From Anisus vortex (Eukaryota; Mollusca; Gastropoda; Planorbidae), in contig OX421507.1 in NCBI GenBank assembly GCA_949126835.1, forward strand, positions 27,788,822-27,852,821: a DNA stretch of 64,000 bases. The letters are read 5' to 3'. Positions 12,101-27,100 of this stretch are shown in pieces. How positions within the stretch are numbered: position 1 is the stretch's first letter; each line of letters opens with the position of its first letter. The position numbers and the translations under genes are program-made. The notes beneath the pieces were generated by a model. That model saw only the letters and a program-made list of their open reading frames with translations. It was not told the origin of the DNA and searched no databases.

Positions 12101-15100
12101 AATGTGTGACCGCCAGTCGAGCGCCTAAGAAAGTAACACATTTGGATAGACAAACATACAATGAACTAATTCACTAATAAACAATTAGGAAAGCTAAAAA
12201 TCGATTAATTAGGAATTAAAGTGAGGACAAAGTGAGGAATTAAAGTAATCATTATCATCATCATCATTATTGGCCCCATAGTCTCGGAAGACGATTAGAT
12301 TTGCGCTCTTTTGATTTCGCCTACCTTGCAGCATTGGATTTGTCTGTGGAGACATCCTTTGTAGCATCTCCGCACTTGAAATGGGACCTGTTGGATTTGG
12401 TCGGGGGCTGCCTATGTTCTTTATTTTTCTTCACTGCTTTTTGAGCTTCCGCGATAAGGCTAATAATAATAATAGTAATGTGTTTACCTTTAAGCTTATT
12501 ATTGCCCTGCTAACAAACATATTGTAAGCTCAGAGCGCAAAGAACATTAAGCAACAACAACATGCATAGTGCAAAATTGTACGCAAGAAAACGGCTGAAA
12601 TTGACAAGTCTCATTGAGGCGTGACATTTTCAAATGGAAGAGATTATGAACTTTCGGTGATATTTCCTGCCATTTCTGTAAACAAAAAATATGCTTTTGC
12701 GAGTGTTTAACAATTGATTTCAACCCCGACGGCCAGATCTGCTCTTTTATAAATGTATAAATTTACAAAGGCTACAATATTAGTTATGAGGAATGCGTTT
12801 TTAACATCAAATGTTAGTATGCGATAATTAATACTCAAAGAGTTAGTCGCGTTAAGTTAAAATTAGCTTTGTTTCCAATAAAAAAAATAGTCAAAAGTTG
12901 CGTTCTTGGTTATTACAAAAATACAACGCTTAGATTCATAAAAACAAAAACAAAAAATCTTTTGCATCAGGCATTAAGTATGGGAATATAAATAGGAGAT
13001 TCTTCACGCCTGACATTCATAATCCATCGTTTTCTTTTGGCTACATCTTTTGAGAGTGAAATAAAATCTCATTCTCTACATATTTTTGTACAACCAGTAA
13101 CGCAGCACACATACATGTTATTTTTTTTTAATCAAATGAACGAATGTGACCGGAAATGTTTTTCACTTCGAACTTTTATGCATGTATAATCGTTAAGGCT
13201 TGTCAATTCTGTAGCCTAGATAACTGTTCATATTTCTTTTTAAAAGCTGTAGCGGTTTGGATAATTATATTTAACGTGGACACTTAGTTGTCATGTAAAC
13301 TTTATACGTTGGGATTAGATTTGCATGTGAACCTAATGTGTCTGTCTGTATGATTAAGTGAAATAACTGTATTATGTTACACTGTGTTGCAGCAGGCTTG
13401 TATGTGTATTATTTCCTTTTTATTAGAGTGCTTTATATAAATAGATAGGAGATAAATCATTATGTTTATATCATATGTTGGCTACATTTTTGTCTTACGG
13501 TGATGAGCCAGAGTACTGTGCTAGAGATTAACGTATTGATGATCAAATTTATATTTAATGTCTATGGAATTCCATGGCTCGCGCGAAGTGATAATGTAGA
13601 GGTAGAGGTTTGACTATACTTAACACATATACTACACAACTATCATATAAGTGACCAGAAAACACGAGCGAAAACACTATATTCTAAATTTACTAACATG
13701 AATACTGCATATACTGTTGTATATATGTCATAGATAATTATAGGTATATAATCCAGCAACATAAACAGCGAAGATAGAGACTAAGGGACGAAGCCTTGAA
13801 AAAGGCCCGGAGGGGCCCAGGGGGCAGTTCCGTTTCAATCAACTTTCTAAGTTAGACTGCCCTAAACCTAAAGTTAAAACTCTAAATAAAGCATTAACAG
13901 TCACGTGATGGAGAATGGGAGAGGTGTAGCAAGATTGACATCGATAACTATCGTGCATTGAGGAGGGGGGTGTAAATGTACACGTTTTCTTAGTCTGATT
14001 GACAAGAGTAGAGCAAGTTTGGATTCATTTAGGGAGAGGGTGGGGTTCTATCACGCCTTAAATCATAGGTCAAGGATGGGGGTGTAGGGTGGTAGTGGAC
14101 GACATCTATAGCCATTGTGTTTCTTGCCAGAGTTTGCTTTCTCTATGGTCGTCTTGTTGTGAATCACAAGACGCTCTGAATCCGTTTTCCTGACTAGAGG
14201 AGGAGTCAGTATTTACCTATGAAATTCCAATGATCTGGACACTGATACTGTGTGTAGTGGGGTGGGGGGAGGAAAACAAGGTAAAGGGAGGGGGTGTGGA
14301 GAGGTTAAATTTTGGAGCGCTGGCCAGGGAAATATTGCATAATGGCAAGTTGGCGAACATGTGCTGACCTTGGCTTAGTCCACACAAGCAACGCATTTAA
14401 GTTACAACATGAGTGTAAACATTAAACAATACATAGAATGATCAAAGAGCATACAAAATATATATGTATGAAAGGAATCACTGTAAATTTGGCAACGGTA
14501 TTTTCGTCAACGGTATTTTCGGTAAGGTAATTTTGGCAAAGGTAAATTTGGAATAAGTAAATTCGGCAAAACTAGCAAAGAGGTAAAATTGGCAACGGTA
14601 AAATTGGCAATCATATAATATCCACTGTTTTTATTAAAAGTATTGGTAGGACTACACTCTATTCTATGTATCGGCAATCTATGGAATGCGTGACATCCTT
14701 GGCACGCAAAACGGTTTTAAATGGCACATGAAAGACCACCAAAATGGTAACAGAGCAGGAAAACATTAAGGTACACTTTGGCACATAATTTAATTTAACG
14801 TCCTCTAATGATCAAAAACGAACATTTTAAATATGAGCCAAATGTACCCCTTCCCCGGCCCCAGGCGTTTCTCCCCCACCCCCACCCCCAGCCAACCCCC
14901 CCCCCAAAGTTACGTATGTGTGTAAGGTAGCCCAACTGACGATCACTTGGAGTTCTGTTTAGATCTTTACGCATCAATGCATACCCTTATCTGCAATACG
15001 TCCCTATAAACTTTCTCCTTTTATAGCACATTGGCTAGATTACGTAACTCTGACTACTTGACCTACAACATGATACTGGTAGTGTTTGCAAGAGAAGACG

Positions 15101-18100
15101 TAGAATGCCCCCCTTCCCTTCCGCCCCCGACTCCCCATCAAAGTTATGCCAATTCAAGTATTAGTGACCTCAGGCTACAGCAGAAAAAAAAAGTGTGTGT
15201 GTGGGGGGGGGGGTATGGGTTGAAAGCGGCTCCCACTGATACTTTTAATCAGTTTGTTTTTCTTTCACAACACTGTTGTTGCTAGTTAAAACTTATTGTT
15301 TCTATCAATACATTTGTATTTGATTTTATTATAAACATTTTCACACAATATTTTAAAAAACATTATCTTGTATAGTTACATTATTTTGCTCACGTGACTT
15401 GTATTTAAATAATATAAAATGTATGCCTATTAGTATCTTTTTATATTTTTTATTCGTATATAATCAACATGTTTCTTATCAATTAAATGAACAAGACATT
15501 GCTATAGTTTCAAGTCGGACATGTGGAAATAGTATGGCGGGAAAGTAGACTTACTCCAAGAAAGAGAAAGAGTAGCGATTGGTAATAGTAGTATATTTAT
15601 TAGTGCAGTGTTTAGGATTTCCGGGATGTAACTTTGCGAATTTAGTGGCCTAGCCGAGATTTCAATGTAAGAGTCATTAGTGCAAGTCGGGGAGGGGGGG
15701 ATATCAGATACTGTAGTTCCATAAAAATCATTGAAAATGTGTTTATAAGATGCAGATTCAACATTGGAAATTTACATTTAAATATTGATATCAAATTGAT
15801 ATGAAACATGTTGATTATATAAGAATAAAAATGATAAGAAGATACTACTAGACATATACATTTATATTATTTAAATACAAGTAGGGCCTATCGTAAGCAA
15901 AATAATGTAAATATAAATATAAAAGACACATTTTATTAAATATTGTGTGAATATTTTTATAATAAAATCAAATACAAATGTATTGACAGAAATAATAACT
16001 TTTAACTAGCAACAACAAAAAACATCAACTAGCGACGAAAAAAAAAGTATCCTTGACCAAGACCACCGTAAGTATTTACGATGGTCTTGCCTTGACCCCA
16101 TAACTATTTTTTCTAGCTGTAGCCTGGAGTCACTAATACGTCGTAAGGGGAGTCGGGTAAGTACTTACGATGGTCTTGGTCGGGGGCGGGATGGGAGGAG
16201 GGGCATTCTACGTTGGCCTTGTTTACACAACCGGTATCATACTATGTAGGGGTGGAGGTCAGGTAGACAGAGTTACATAATATCGTAGGGGAGACGTATG
16301 CTTTGATGCGTAAAGTCAGTTTAGATACCTTACACACATAGGCCTACCTTCACATTTGCCGAGGCGTAAATTTTGTTGGTCTTTCATGTGCCATTTAAAA
16401 ACGCTATGCGTGCCGATTAAGGCACGCATTCCTTGTTTGCCTATCCATGGACTTGAGTGTAGTCTAACTATTACTTTTAATAAAAACAATGAATATTATA
16501 TGATTGCCAATTTTACCGTTGCCAATTTTACCGCTTTGCGTGATTTGCCGAATTTACCTATTCCGAAATTACCCTTGCCAAAATCACTTTGCCTAAATTA
16601 TCGGTTCTGAATTTACCATTGCCAAATTTACCGAGCACCGTATGAAAGATGCATAAATGTAGACGTAATTGCAATGACTACAGCAACTATATAGTATTAA
16701 GTAATATACTTTTTGGCATGCATATATATATATATAATGAGTAAATATGATTCAATGTAAAGCTAAATATATCTTAGTGTTAAATACAGAAGTGATAAAT
16801 ACAGAGAGATAGGCGCATTATCGTTTTATCATTTATTCCAATCAGACATTCATTAGTGGCATATAATGTCAGTGGTTTGTACAAACAGATGACGGCTTAA
16901 AGTATATCAATCTTATAAGAATAGATTATATTTAAAACCGTTCTTAGTTGCGTGTGACGTTAATCGTGTTAGGGACCCAGAACGTCACAAAATATAATAA
17001 TTGTCTCTTAATTCCATTCAGGTCTCTCAATTTTGGAGGTATAGGCATGATTATTGGGCACGAAATGACACACGGTTTTGATAACAATGGTGAGTTGCAT
17101 TAAATTGATGGTGTGTTACTAAACTCTAAAACACTAGAGGAATAAAGGGCTAAGAGTAAAGTATTAATAATACATAAGTAAATCATAAGGCATCAACATA
17201 TATAACTTAGAAATACAACACAAAATCAACCTATTAAAATGCTCGAATATACCTAAGAACAAAAACACTTTTTTGGTTCCTTATCTGAGAAAACATGTGT
17301 ATAAGTACTCTTTATTTTCGAGTGGAATCCGGACATGGAATGGGTTGCCTGAACAAACCAGGAAAACCAGTAACTTAAAATCATTTAAAACATTGATCAA
17401 AGTGCAAGACTCGGACCACGGATGAGCGTAGGACGCAATAATCTTCTTTATAGAAGAATCGTCCGTAATATGTAACATAAGTGCTAACTTACTTGGTCAA
17501 TCGTTATAATATATTTTACAACGTTACCTCTTGGTGCCAGGGAAGGTGTGGTGGTTGTATATCATAAGTGACACTTTCAGACCTTATAATAATCCTATCA
17601 TTCACACACTTACACAGCCCAACTTTCATTCACACACTTTTACAGCCCAACTTTCAACTAATCTAGTAAGAACGACTGCAGCTGTATAATATATCCAAGT
17701 TTTTTTTAAATTGTTGAATCCAATATGAACAACATATACATTAACCATATTATCAACAAAAGTACAAATCAATGGTGAAGTAAACTCGAGTGGTCACAAC
17801 ATCACGGTAGAGAACCCATTCTATCCTACCTCGCGACCGCTCTGGCCAATCGGACATGGGGTAGCGTTCAAAACATAAACAACGTGAACACTGACATATA
17901 TTGTTACTGTATACAACAAATATTGTGATTGTATAGAACATATTATATTGGTAATCCATACAACAGATATTGTTAATGTATACAGCACATATTGTTAATG
18001 TATACAACACATATTGTTAATGTATACATCACATACTGTTAATTTATACAACACATATTGTTAATGTATAAAACATATATTGTTAACGTATACAACATAT

Positions 18101-21100
18101 ATTGTCAATGTATACATCAGATATTGTTAATGTATACGACACATATTGTTAATGTATACAACAGATATTGTGATTGTATACAAACAGATATTGTTAATAT
18201 ATACACCAGATATTGTGATTTTATAAAACATATATACAACACATATTGTTAATGTATACAACTTATATTGTTAACGTATACAACATATATTGTCAATGTA
18301 TACATCAGATATTGTAAATGTATACAACAGATATTGTGATTGTATACAAACAGATATTGTTAATATATACAACAGATATTGTGATTGTATACAAACAGAT
18401 ATTGTTAATATATACAAAAAATATTGTGATTGTATAGAACATATTATATTGGTAATGCATACAACAGATATTGTTAATGTATACAGCACATATTGTTAAT
18501 GTATACAACACATATTGTTAATGTATACATCACATACTGTTAATTTATACAACACATATTGTTAATGTATAAAACATATATTGTTAACGTATACAACATA
18601 TATTGTCAATGTATACATCATATATTGTTAATGTATACGACACATATTGTTAATGTATACAACAGATATTGTGATTGTATACAAACATATATTGTTAATA
18701 TATATATACCAGATATTGCGATTTTATAAAACAGATATTGTTAATATATACAACAGATTTTGTGATTGTGTACAACATATATTGTGATTGTATAAAACAA
18801 ATATTGTTAATGTATATAGCTTATATTGTTATTGTTTACAACCAAAGTCAAGGATGGATTACTGCATTAGTTGACCGTTGGGTTCGCTCCATAACCAATA
18901 GCAGAGACCTCAAGGGTTCAAAACACTGCAGAAGATGCTGTTCGCGGGTAATGAGGCTGGATCAAATATTTCTAGTTCTACAAGGTCTCCACTGGCTCCC
19001 TTAGATGAAGCGACTAAATCACAAAAATTATGTCCATTATCTACGCATGCATGAATGGCACTGCGCCTTCCCACTGTTACAGTTCAGTTTATTCACTGAA
19101 ACATGATTTTTACAGTGAGCTGATTTGATTTAGTTTTTCCCTAAATAAATATAAACAGTAGTGAAGTGTGCAAAAGAAGAATGTAAGAAAAGCATGATTT
19201 GAGTGAGTGGTCAAGAGTTGACAAGGGAGAGAATGATAGTGTGAATAATCAGTACATGTTGGATCCTTCAGATAGAAGGTGGCATTTCTATAATAAGTTA
19301 TATTGGACTGAGTGTTTAAGTGATTCAAGTCCAAAGTGAGACTTAGAATATTATTGTATAATTAAAGTCTGTTTAAAGAGCTAGATACAATCAGTGTACT
19401 AGTGAGAAGAAATGTATGGAGATTATTAAAGTAACATATAAGTGAATATTTGAAAGACTATTGAGAACTGTGTGTAATGATCTTATTCGTCCAATGATGT
19501 TTTGTATACTGTGAATATATGTAATAAACTTTCATCTGAACCTGATTCAACGTGTGCTCAAGTCTGTGCTACTTAGTATTTAATAATAATAATAATAATA
19601 TCACAAACAATACAGTAGCATAGAAAATGATGGCAGCCTTATTGAACCTACAGAACGAAGAGAAATTGGTCCTTTGAACCAGAAATAAAGAGCCTTTTCA
19701 ATAAAGAAGTCTAGTTGTACCTCTTAATCCAGAAGTAGGTTATTCAAGTTCATGTGCATTGTTTGAGGAAATAAAACTACAGTTGGCAGCAACTATTACA
19801 ATATTTTCTTTGTGTAGTTTCACAACAAAGAGTTCTACACCTTGTTGAAGCTGTCGAGGCGAGAAATAGGCCTACATCTTGAAAAGTTCAACTCCTTTTG
19901 CTACAGAATATCGGTCCGTTTTGTTAAAACGTTGACGTTTATTAGTTCAACTCCGTTGGCTTCAGAATATCAGTCCGTTTTGTTAAAACGTTGACGTTTA
20001 CCAGTGTTTACCAAAACACAAGGCGAGAAAGTATCGGTCCTCTAACGAGTGACGTCCATCAGCTTGAAGTACTTTTCTTCTGATGAAGAATTACTCATAA
20101 GTAATTATAATTAGGCTACCGCAAATATGTTAATGTGTTGTTTTCCAGGACGCATCGTCCAGGCCTAATATTACTAATACAAAGCGTTCTGTTGGCTGAC
20201 CGGAGAGCAAGTATTTTACCTCTTCATCATAATAAAGGCAGACAGCTGTTTACTGTTGTAGACTACCTGGTGTTTACTACAACACTGAAGACTCAAGGCA
20301 GGAAACTATTGTGAGTAATAATATTTTAAAGATAAATAACACTTGAACTTTTAAATTAAAAGTGTTTTAATAAATTAAATAGTAATTCTGGAAAGTGGAC
20401 CAAAGTTCAAGAAAGAAAACAGAAGGAAAATATAGGTATAATTGGTTTTTGATACCTTCTGCTGTATGACTATATGTTTATGTTATATATCTATATATTA
20501 AATTATCACGGGTGGTGGAGTGGTGAAATTGAATTTAATCTGTGTATTTTTAACATAATACGTTTTTTTTTAATACACAGTGAAAATTTCAATTGTTCTT
20601 TAGGGATTTTGTTATCATATTGTGAAGAGCTTGGAATTTCTTTTCTGGAATTCTTCGAGTAGGCTTAAATTTGGCTCTCACTATATTATATCAACAATTT
20701 TTGTTAGCTGTAATTCGAACTGTTTATTGTTGTCGTAAATATTGTTGTCAATATTGTCTAGTAAAGTCATTTGAACTGTTTGTAGTTGTCGTTAGTATTG
20801 TCTAGTAATTGTTTGTATTCTCTTGTAAAATATCTTCTATCTTTAATTTATTTTCTATTATTTTATTCAGATGCAAAGTTTTCGTATTGTTTTGTAGTGT
20901 AAAACTATTATTTGTTTGTATTATATATTGTTTACCAAAATGAATTGTTTACATATTGTCCTGTAAAGTCAAGACATTAGTTGTTTTGTTTATGTGCATT
21001 GTTTATGTTTTATGTGTTGTTGTGACACACATATTTTAAACATGTCTATTTCACATTTTTGATATACTAATATTGTTACATTGTTATCTGAGCATAAGTT

Positions 21101-21125
21101 TTGCTTTAATTTGAGTAACAAAAGG

Positions 21126-21174
<49 letters not shown>

Positions 21175-24100
21175 TTGCAAACTATTTTATTTGACCAAGA
21201 ATTCATGGTTGAATATTTATTTTCATACTACTAAACAAATTGTAATAGATTGTCATACTGTTTTGATAGTAAAAATATTGTAATTTTGAAATAGCATAGG
21301 AAACAGTGATTTTGACATGGATGAAGATGAGAAAATGTATATTAGGGCTGAAGCCATAGCGGATAGAAAAAAAATTACTGATAGTGAAAAGAGGGACAAG
21401 TTTATAGAGAGTAAAGTTAAAGAATTTAGAGATGAGGAGAGAGAACTTCGATTAGAAAGAAGAAATAAAGAAAAAGAAGAGAGAGAGGAAAAACTTAGGC
21501 TAGAGGAAAATAAACTTAGATTAAAAAAAGAAGAGAGAGAGGAAAAACTTAGGCTAGAGGAAAATAAACTTAGATTAAAAAAAGAAGAGAGAGAGGAAAA
21601 ACTTAGGCTAGAGGAAAATAAACTTAGATTAGAAAAAGAAGAGGAAGAAAATAAACTTAGATTAGAAAAAGAAGAGAAAGAAAATAAACTTAGATTAGAA
21701 AAAGAAGAGAGAGAGGAAAAACTTAGATTAGAAAAAAAAGAGAAAGAACTAGAATTAGAGAAATGGAAACTGCAACAATATTATGATATAGAAATGGCTA
21801 AAATAGCAAGCCAAAAACAGGAAAATCCTGATGCAGTTAAAAATACTCATTCAAAGAAATTTTTTAAGTCTATAGTTCCTATCTTTGAAGAAAGTCATGA
21901 GCATATTGACCGGTTTCTAAAAAATTTTGAAACCCAATGCAAGATGTTAGATATACCAGAAAATGATTGGGCTGGTCATTTAATGCAGAGTCTAAATAAA
22001 AAGAGCCGAGAGGCTATAGCACATTTATCTACTGAAGATAGCATGTCCTATAAAACTATAAAAAAACATCTGTTGACTTATTTTGTGAAAACACCTGATT
22101 TTTATCGTCAGAAATTTCATAGTACTTTGTTATGGACTGTCACTATGATGACTATTATTACGACTCAATAAATCGGATTCAATGAATATAGTTGTATCTT
22201 TATTAGAAGTCTCTAGATTCTGCTAAGCTCTAGCCCAAGCTAGAGGTTCATTGACTGACAGGTCTATGCAGCAATGTAGTTATATTCGGGATAATTATTA
22301 TCAACACCTTTCTCAACAATGATAGATCAAACAACTCCAGTTGTTGAATAAACAATTTTATTTAAATTGTAGACTCAATATAAACTTTAAATAAATTCAA
22401 CTGATGGCAACATAAGAGTTTCAATAAAATGACATGAAATATACAACTATCAATATAGCGACTTCTCTCTACAAACTTTCAAACTGAACTAACTTTAAGG
22501 AGGTAGGGACTTTACAAAGAAAACTATTATCGAAGGTTCTACAGGGTCTTAATACGCATTTCAATCTCCTGCTCTATAGAATACTGCGATCCAGAATTAT
22601 AACCTTCATATTTCACGGGGTTGGACGAATTATTTTATTTAAACTGCCCTCAGGGCACAAAGGTCAAACCTTGGACTCTAATACGCACTTGTTAAGAGGT
22701 CAATGCCTTAGTACGTCATTCCTCTATGACCGATATTCGTAACACCCCCTCCTTCAACAGTTTTATAATTATTTCTTTTACATTTTAACGATACTAAAAA
22801 TGTTAATTTTAAGGAGTAAATTATAAAAGAAAATATTCCGGGGAAAACAACATACATACAGTTCAATTAACTATTCCACTAATTCAATCGAACTGATAAC
22901 AATAACATATAATATATGCAATATAAGTTAATCTTATCAAATGGCTTAACTATAGTCATTCACTCATTCAATATTAATTCAAAACAATGGACAATTAAAT
23001 TATGTCTATCTATATCTTGTATACTAGAAAAATACCTAATCATTCTTAATAGAATTTAATAATTTCTATTACATTAACATTCCACGGTAATAAACTCTCG
23101 CATCCATTTAATTATAAACTAATATCTTTTACAATTGTAATTAAACAACAAGAAAAAATCACTTAATGTCTATTTAGACACGACTTTTTTTTCATAAGGG
23201 AAAAAACTCGCTGATGAAAAAAATACTAGGCCTGACTCAATTAATCTTTACAACAACAACAATTATCCCTCGGCAGTATTTTTTTCAAGCTTGTAGGCCT
23301 GAACAACACATTAGACAACAATGTCTGTGACGGGACAAAAGATTTCTAGGTCACCCTCTTTCTTTCTCTCCCTCTCTATTCCTTTTCATTTTACTCTCTC
23401 ATTCCCTAAATGTTTACATCGCTATGCAGATTTTTACCCAATCACCGCTTAGGTCAGAAATTGCTACGCGATCAGAAAGTAATCGTACTAATGAGCATTA
23501 TTTAACAACTATAATCTAAAAATTACATTCATTTTTATTATTTTAAGAAAATGAAACATGGTATGTTCACGAATTAAAATAGTTTATAGACAAATTCATT
23601 AAAAATATTTCAATTTCTCATTTTACCATGACCTTTCTACACCATAAGGTTCTGTTTAGAGTAGTGTACATCGTAGCAGTTTTAAAATTGGAAACATTCA
23701 AACATGGATTTTACTTAAACAAATTGGTTAATTTACTTAATTAACTATCAATTAAAGCAAGTTATCATCTTCATACAATCTTAATACTAAACAGTAAGTA
23801 ACTATTCACTATGGATTACATTAAAGACATTTCAAATCAAATATTATTGACGTACACAAGATTAAAGAGCGTACTATAAATTTTTTTCTGACAGAAATCA
23901 ATTTAACAATTTTTTTTTTTACAAAACAAACTGCTGGTCTGAATGGTTCCATATCCAAGCTTTTCAGTTAGTAAGGTTGGAATACATTGCTCTTTTCCAT
24001 GTTCCACAAAGGTTTTATTCATTATTCATAGATTCCTTTGGTTGTCAATAAAATTCATTCAATCTATTTTAACTAATACAGAAAAAAATATAGATTAGTT

Positions 24101-27100
24101 TTACAATCTTGACATGAAATCCTTAATTACTAATACATTTGTTGAACATTGGTATGTCAACATTATAAATTCTCAACCACGAAACCAGAATGGTTTATAG
24201 TGTCAAGTCAGTGGCACATCCTATTTTTATACAAAACAAGGATAAGTTTTAGATTAGTTTCACTTCTGATCTGCTTTTCATGTATCAGTATCCTAAAAGT
24301 GAAAAATCATATATAAATACATTTCTTGGAATTCTTGTTAGTCATAGTTCTGCCTTGCTGCAACTATTTTTACCCTACATTATCATACATTCAATAATAA
24401 TAGAACAAATGAATAAATTCACATAGAAGAAATTTGCATCCTGAGTCAGTGAGCAAATATTTCAACAACAGTACATGATAAAATAAATTTCCATAGTACA
24501 ATAATAAAACATTCCTCAATACTTTAGTGATAGAAAAATTCTCTTTTCTCAAAACCATTTACATCTTTTTCAATCAAATTATCCCCTCTGTCAAATGTTT
24601 CAATTATCCTTTCCAGAGTTTCTCAAACATATCTTATAATCAGTCCACATTTATAATGTCCTCTGATTTAGAAACCAATTTTGCGGATAAAACTGATCTT
24701 TTTCTCTTATAGCAATTATTTTAAATACTCAATCTAACAAGTTTGTTTAGAAATATCACAATATAATGATATCTGCTTTAACAATACTTTTACTCAGTCC
24801 TTTTTCTTCACAAGTAAAGGATTTAGTTTTAAAATAGTAAGTTTGGTAACTAACTATCAGTGAATTTGTCATTTAATTCATCCTGAACTCCAGGCATGAA
24901 TTTTACAAATAAGAGTAACAATGTTAACAACATCAAGCTTGTTCCAATTGTTTTCAGAAGGTAAGGCTTTATCACTTTCAAATAATATAATTTCTTTGCC
25001 TTGCTTTCATCACACAACAATGGCATCTGCATGTGAGCAGTGTACAATTTTTTTCTAACAAAAACAGTTATGTCAGACAAAAAATTTATGTACTTATCTA
25101 GGTACTTGATCAGCCCAAGGAGATCCATTTCGGTCTGCCATGCCTCTTGAAGTAGTTTGAGTGGTCCTCGGACAGTGGGTCCAAAGATTGGTCCATAGGC
25201 TCCTTGACTTTCTGGATAGGATTCAGTTGACACCTCATGCTTCAGGCATAAGTTCGTTAGGACTGGATTAAAGAGTTTCGGGGCAAAGTTGGTCCCTCGA
25301 TCTGTCGGTATGGATTGTGGTAACCCATAGCTTTTGATAGTTTCGGTTCAGCTCTCAGCACTCGTTTCTTCAGTGATGCTCCTCAAATCTTCATCTGTAC
25401 CGGCAATTGCAGGTTTGCATTGTTGTTTGCTGTGGTCTATTTGTTCATAGACATCATTAGTAGGAGTTTCTTTCTCGTCGACAGCTTTCTCATGTAGCTG
25501 TAGCAACACTGGGTCTACTTTCTGCTCAGCAATCATCTCTCTTCGTGATGACTTCTTTGATTGTTCATTTCCTTTCGGACAATCTTCAATCTTGGATAAA
25601 AAAGTAGTATCAAGTTCCACTTCTTCTTCCTCTTTTTTCTCTCGTGGGAGAATTTCTTCTTCTTTTTCTTTTCTTGTGAGAGACGTTCTTCTTTCTTTTT
25701 CTGTGGTGTCATACCATTTATGACATCACCTACAGGATAAAGTTCTTTTTCTTTTCCTGTCTCCACAATAGGAATAGGGTCTGGATTCTCCTTCACAATC
25801 AGTTCAGATCTCACCCTCCCTTTCGCCAAATCATTTACTAGGATAACAGATATGCCCTCAACAGGAAGTTTTGATATTACTTCAACTGTCACATATCCTG
25901 TTACCAATTCAGATGAGAGGTATATCCTATGTAGAGGTATTTCTTCTTTCCATTCAAAACCTCGCAATAGGACAATCTGTCCTGTCAATGTATTATCATT
26001 CAGTGGTAATACATCTTTAAGCAGCAGGGTTAATGATGCCCCTGTGTCTCGTAATATGTTTACGGACTTCAGTGGTCCTTCCTTTTGTAAGGCCACACAA
26101 CCTTCACTAATGAACGGTTTAAAACTGCACAGGGTCTCTGTGTCAATTTCATTCTTCCCTTGACCATGACTTTCGGGTTTTTTTTTATCTTTCGACGAAT
26201 TCAGACTCTTGTTCGAGTCAAAAATACTTTGGTCTACTTTTTCGTCTCTGTGGACTTGGACAATTAATCCAATAGTAGCCATTCTGTATTTATAATCAGG
26301 ATATTCATCCTTATTTTCTTCAGTTGTAGATTTCTCTACCTTCTGACTTTTGCTCTCAGGCAAATCCACCCTCAGTTTTTCTGGTTTACAAGAATCTTTC
26401 TTCGAATTCAGTTCGTTTGTATCTTCGCTTCCTTGTACATTTTGTTTTGGTGCATGACTGTCACACATTACCACCTTGCTAGGTCTTTTGTCGTTTCTTA
26501 TGCTCCAACAGTCTTCAATGCTATGTTCTACTCTCTTACAAAAAGTACATTGGACGTTTTTGTTGACAGGTTTTTTATTAACATCATTTTGTTTCAAAAA
26601 GTTCTCCTTTTCATGATGTTTCTGTTGTGTGTGTTCTACTGGTCGTTTTGACCTATTAAAATTCTTGGCATCAGCGATTTTATGACACAGTGTATATTGC
26701 TCCGCTAAATCAGCAGCTTTATGCGGGTCAGTGATGTCACGCTCGGATAGATACATTCTCACATCCGGCCTAACCTTGTTAATAAAATCTTCTAAAAGAA
26801 TGATATCTTTCATTTCTTTAATGTGGAGACATTTCTGGATTTTATCTACTGATCCATTAACTTTTCTTCTTCTCGAAGGAAGTCCAAGTGTGTTTGGTAA
26901 GGGGACATTGTCAACTGACGGAACCTTTTCCGATAACTTTCCGGTATCTGGTTATAGGCTTTAAGTACAGTGTCTTTTATGACTTCATGATCATTTAAAT
27001 TTTCCTCTTTTAATAATAGCACACAATCTCTTGCCCTTCCCTGAGTAAAAGCTGTTCTAACCAATATTCCCCATTTATCTTCTGGGAACTTAAAATCTCT

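Noticed and set aside
17753..18511. Several 60-85 codon frames on both strands
   Set aside because: They are read-through of the 22-bp repeat, whose units are palindromic and stop-poor; the proteins are just repeats of YNRYCDC-like words.
24850..25233. Stand-alone membrane protein (hydrophobic C-terminus)
   Set aside because: The first half is integrase in the same frame; the hydrophobic end is read-through after the element's coding part.
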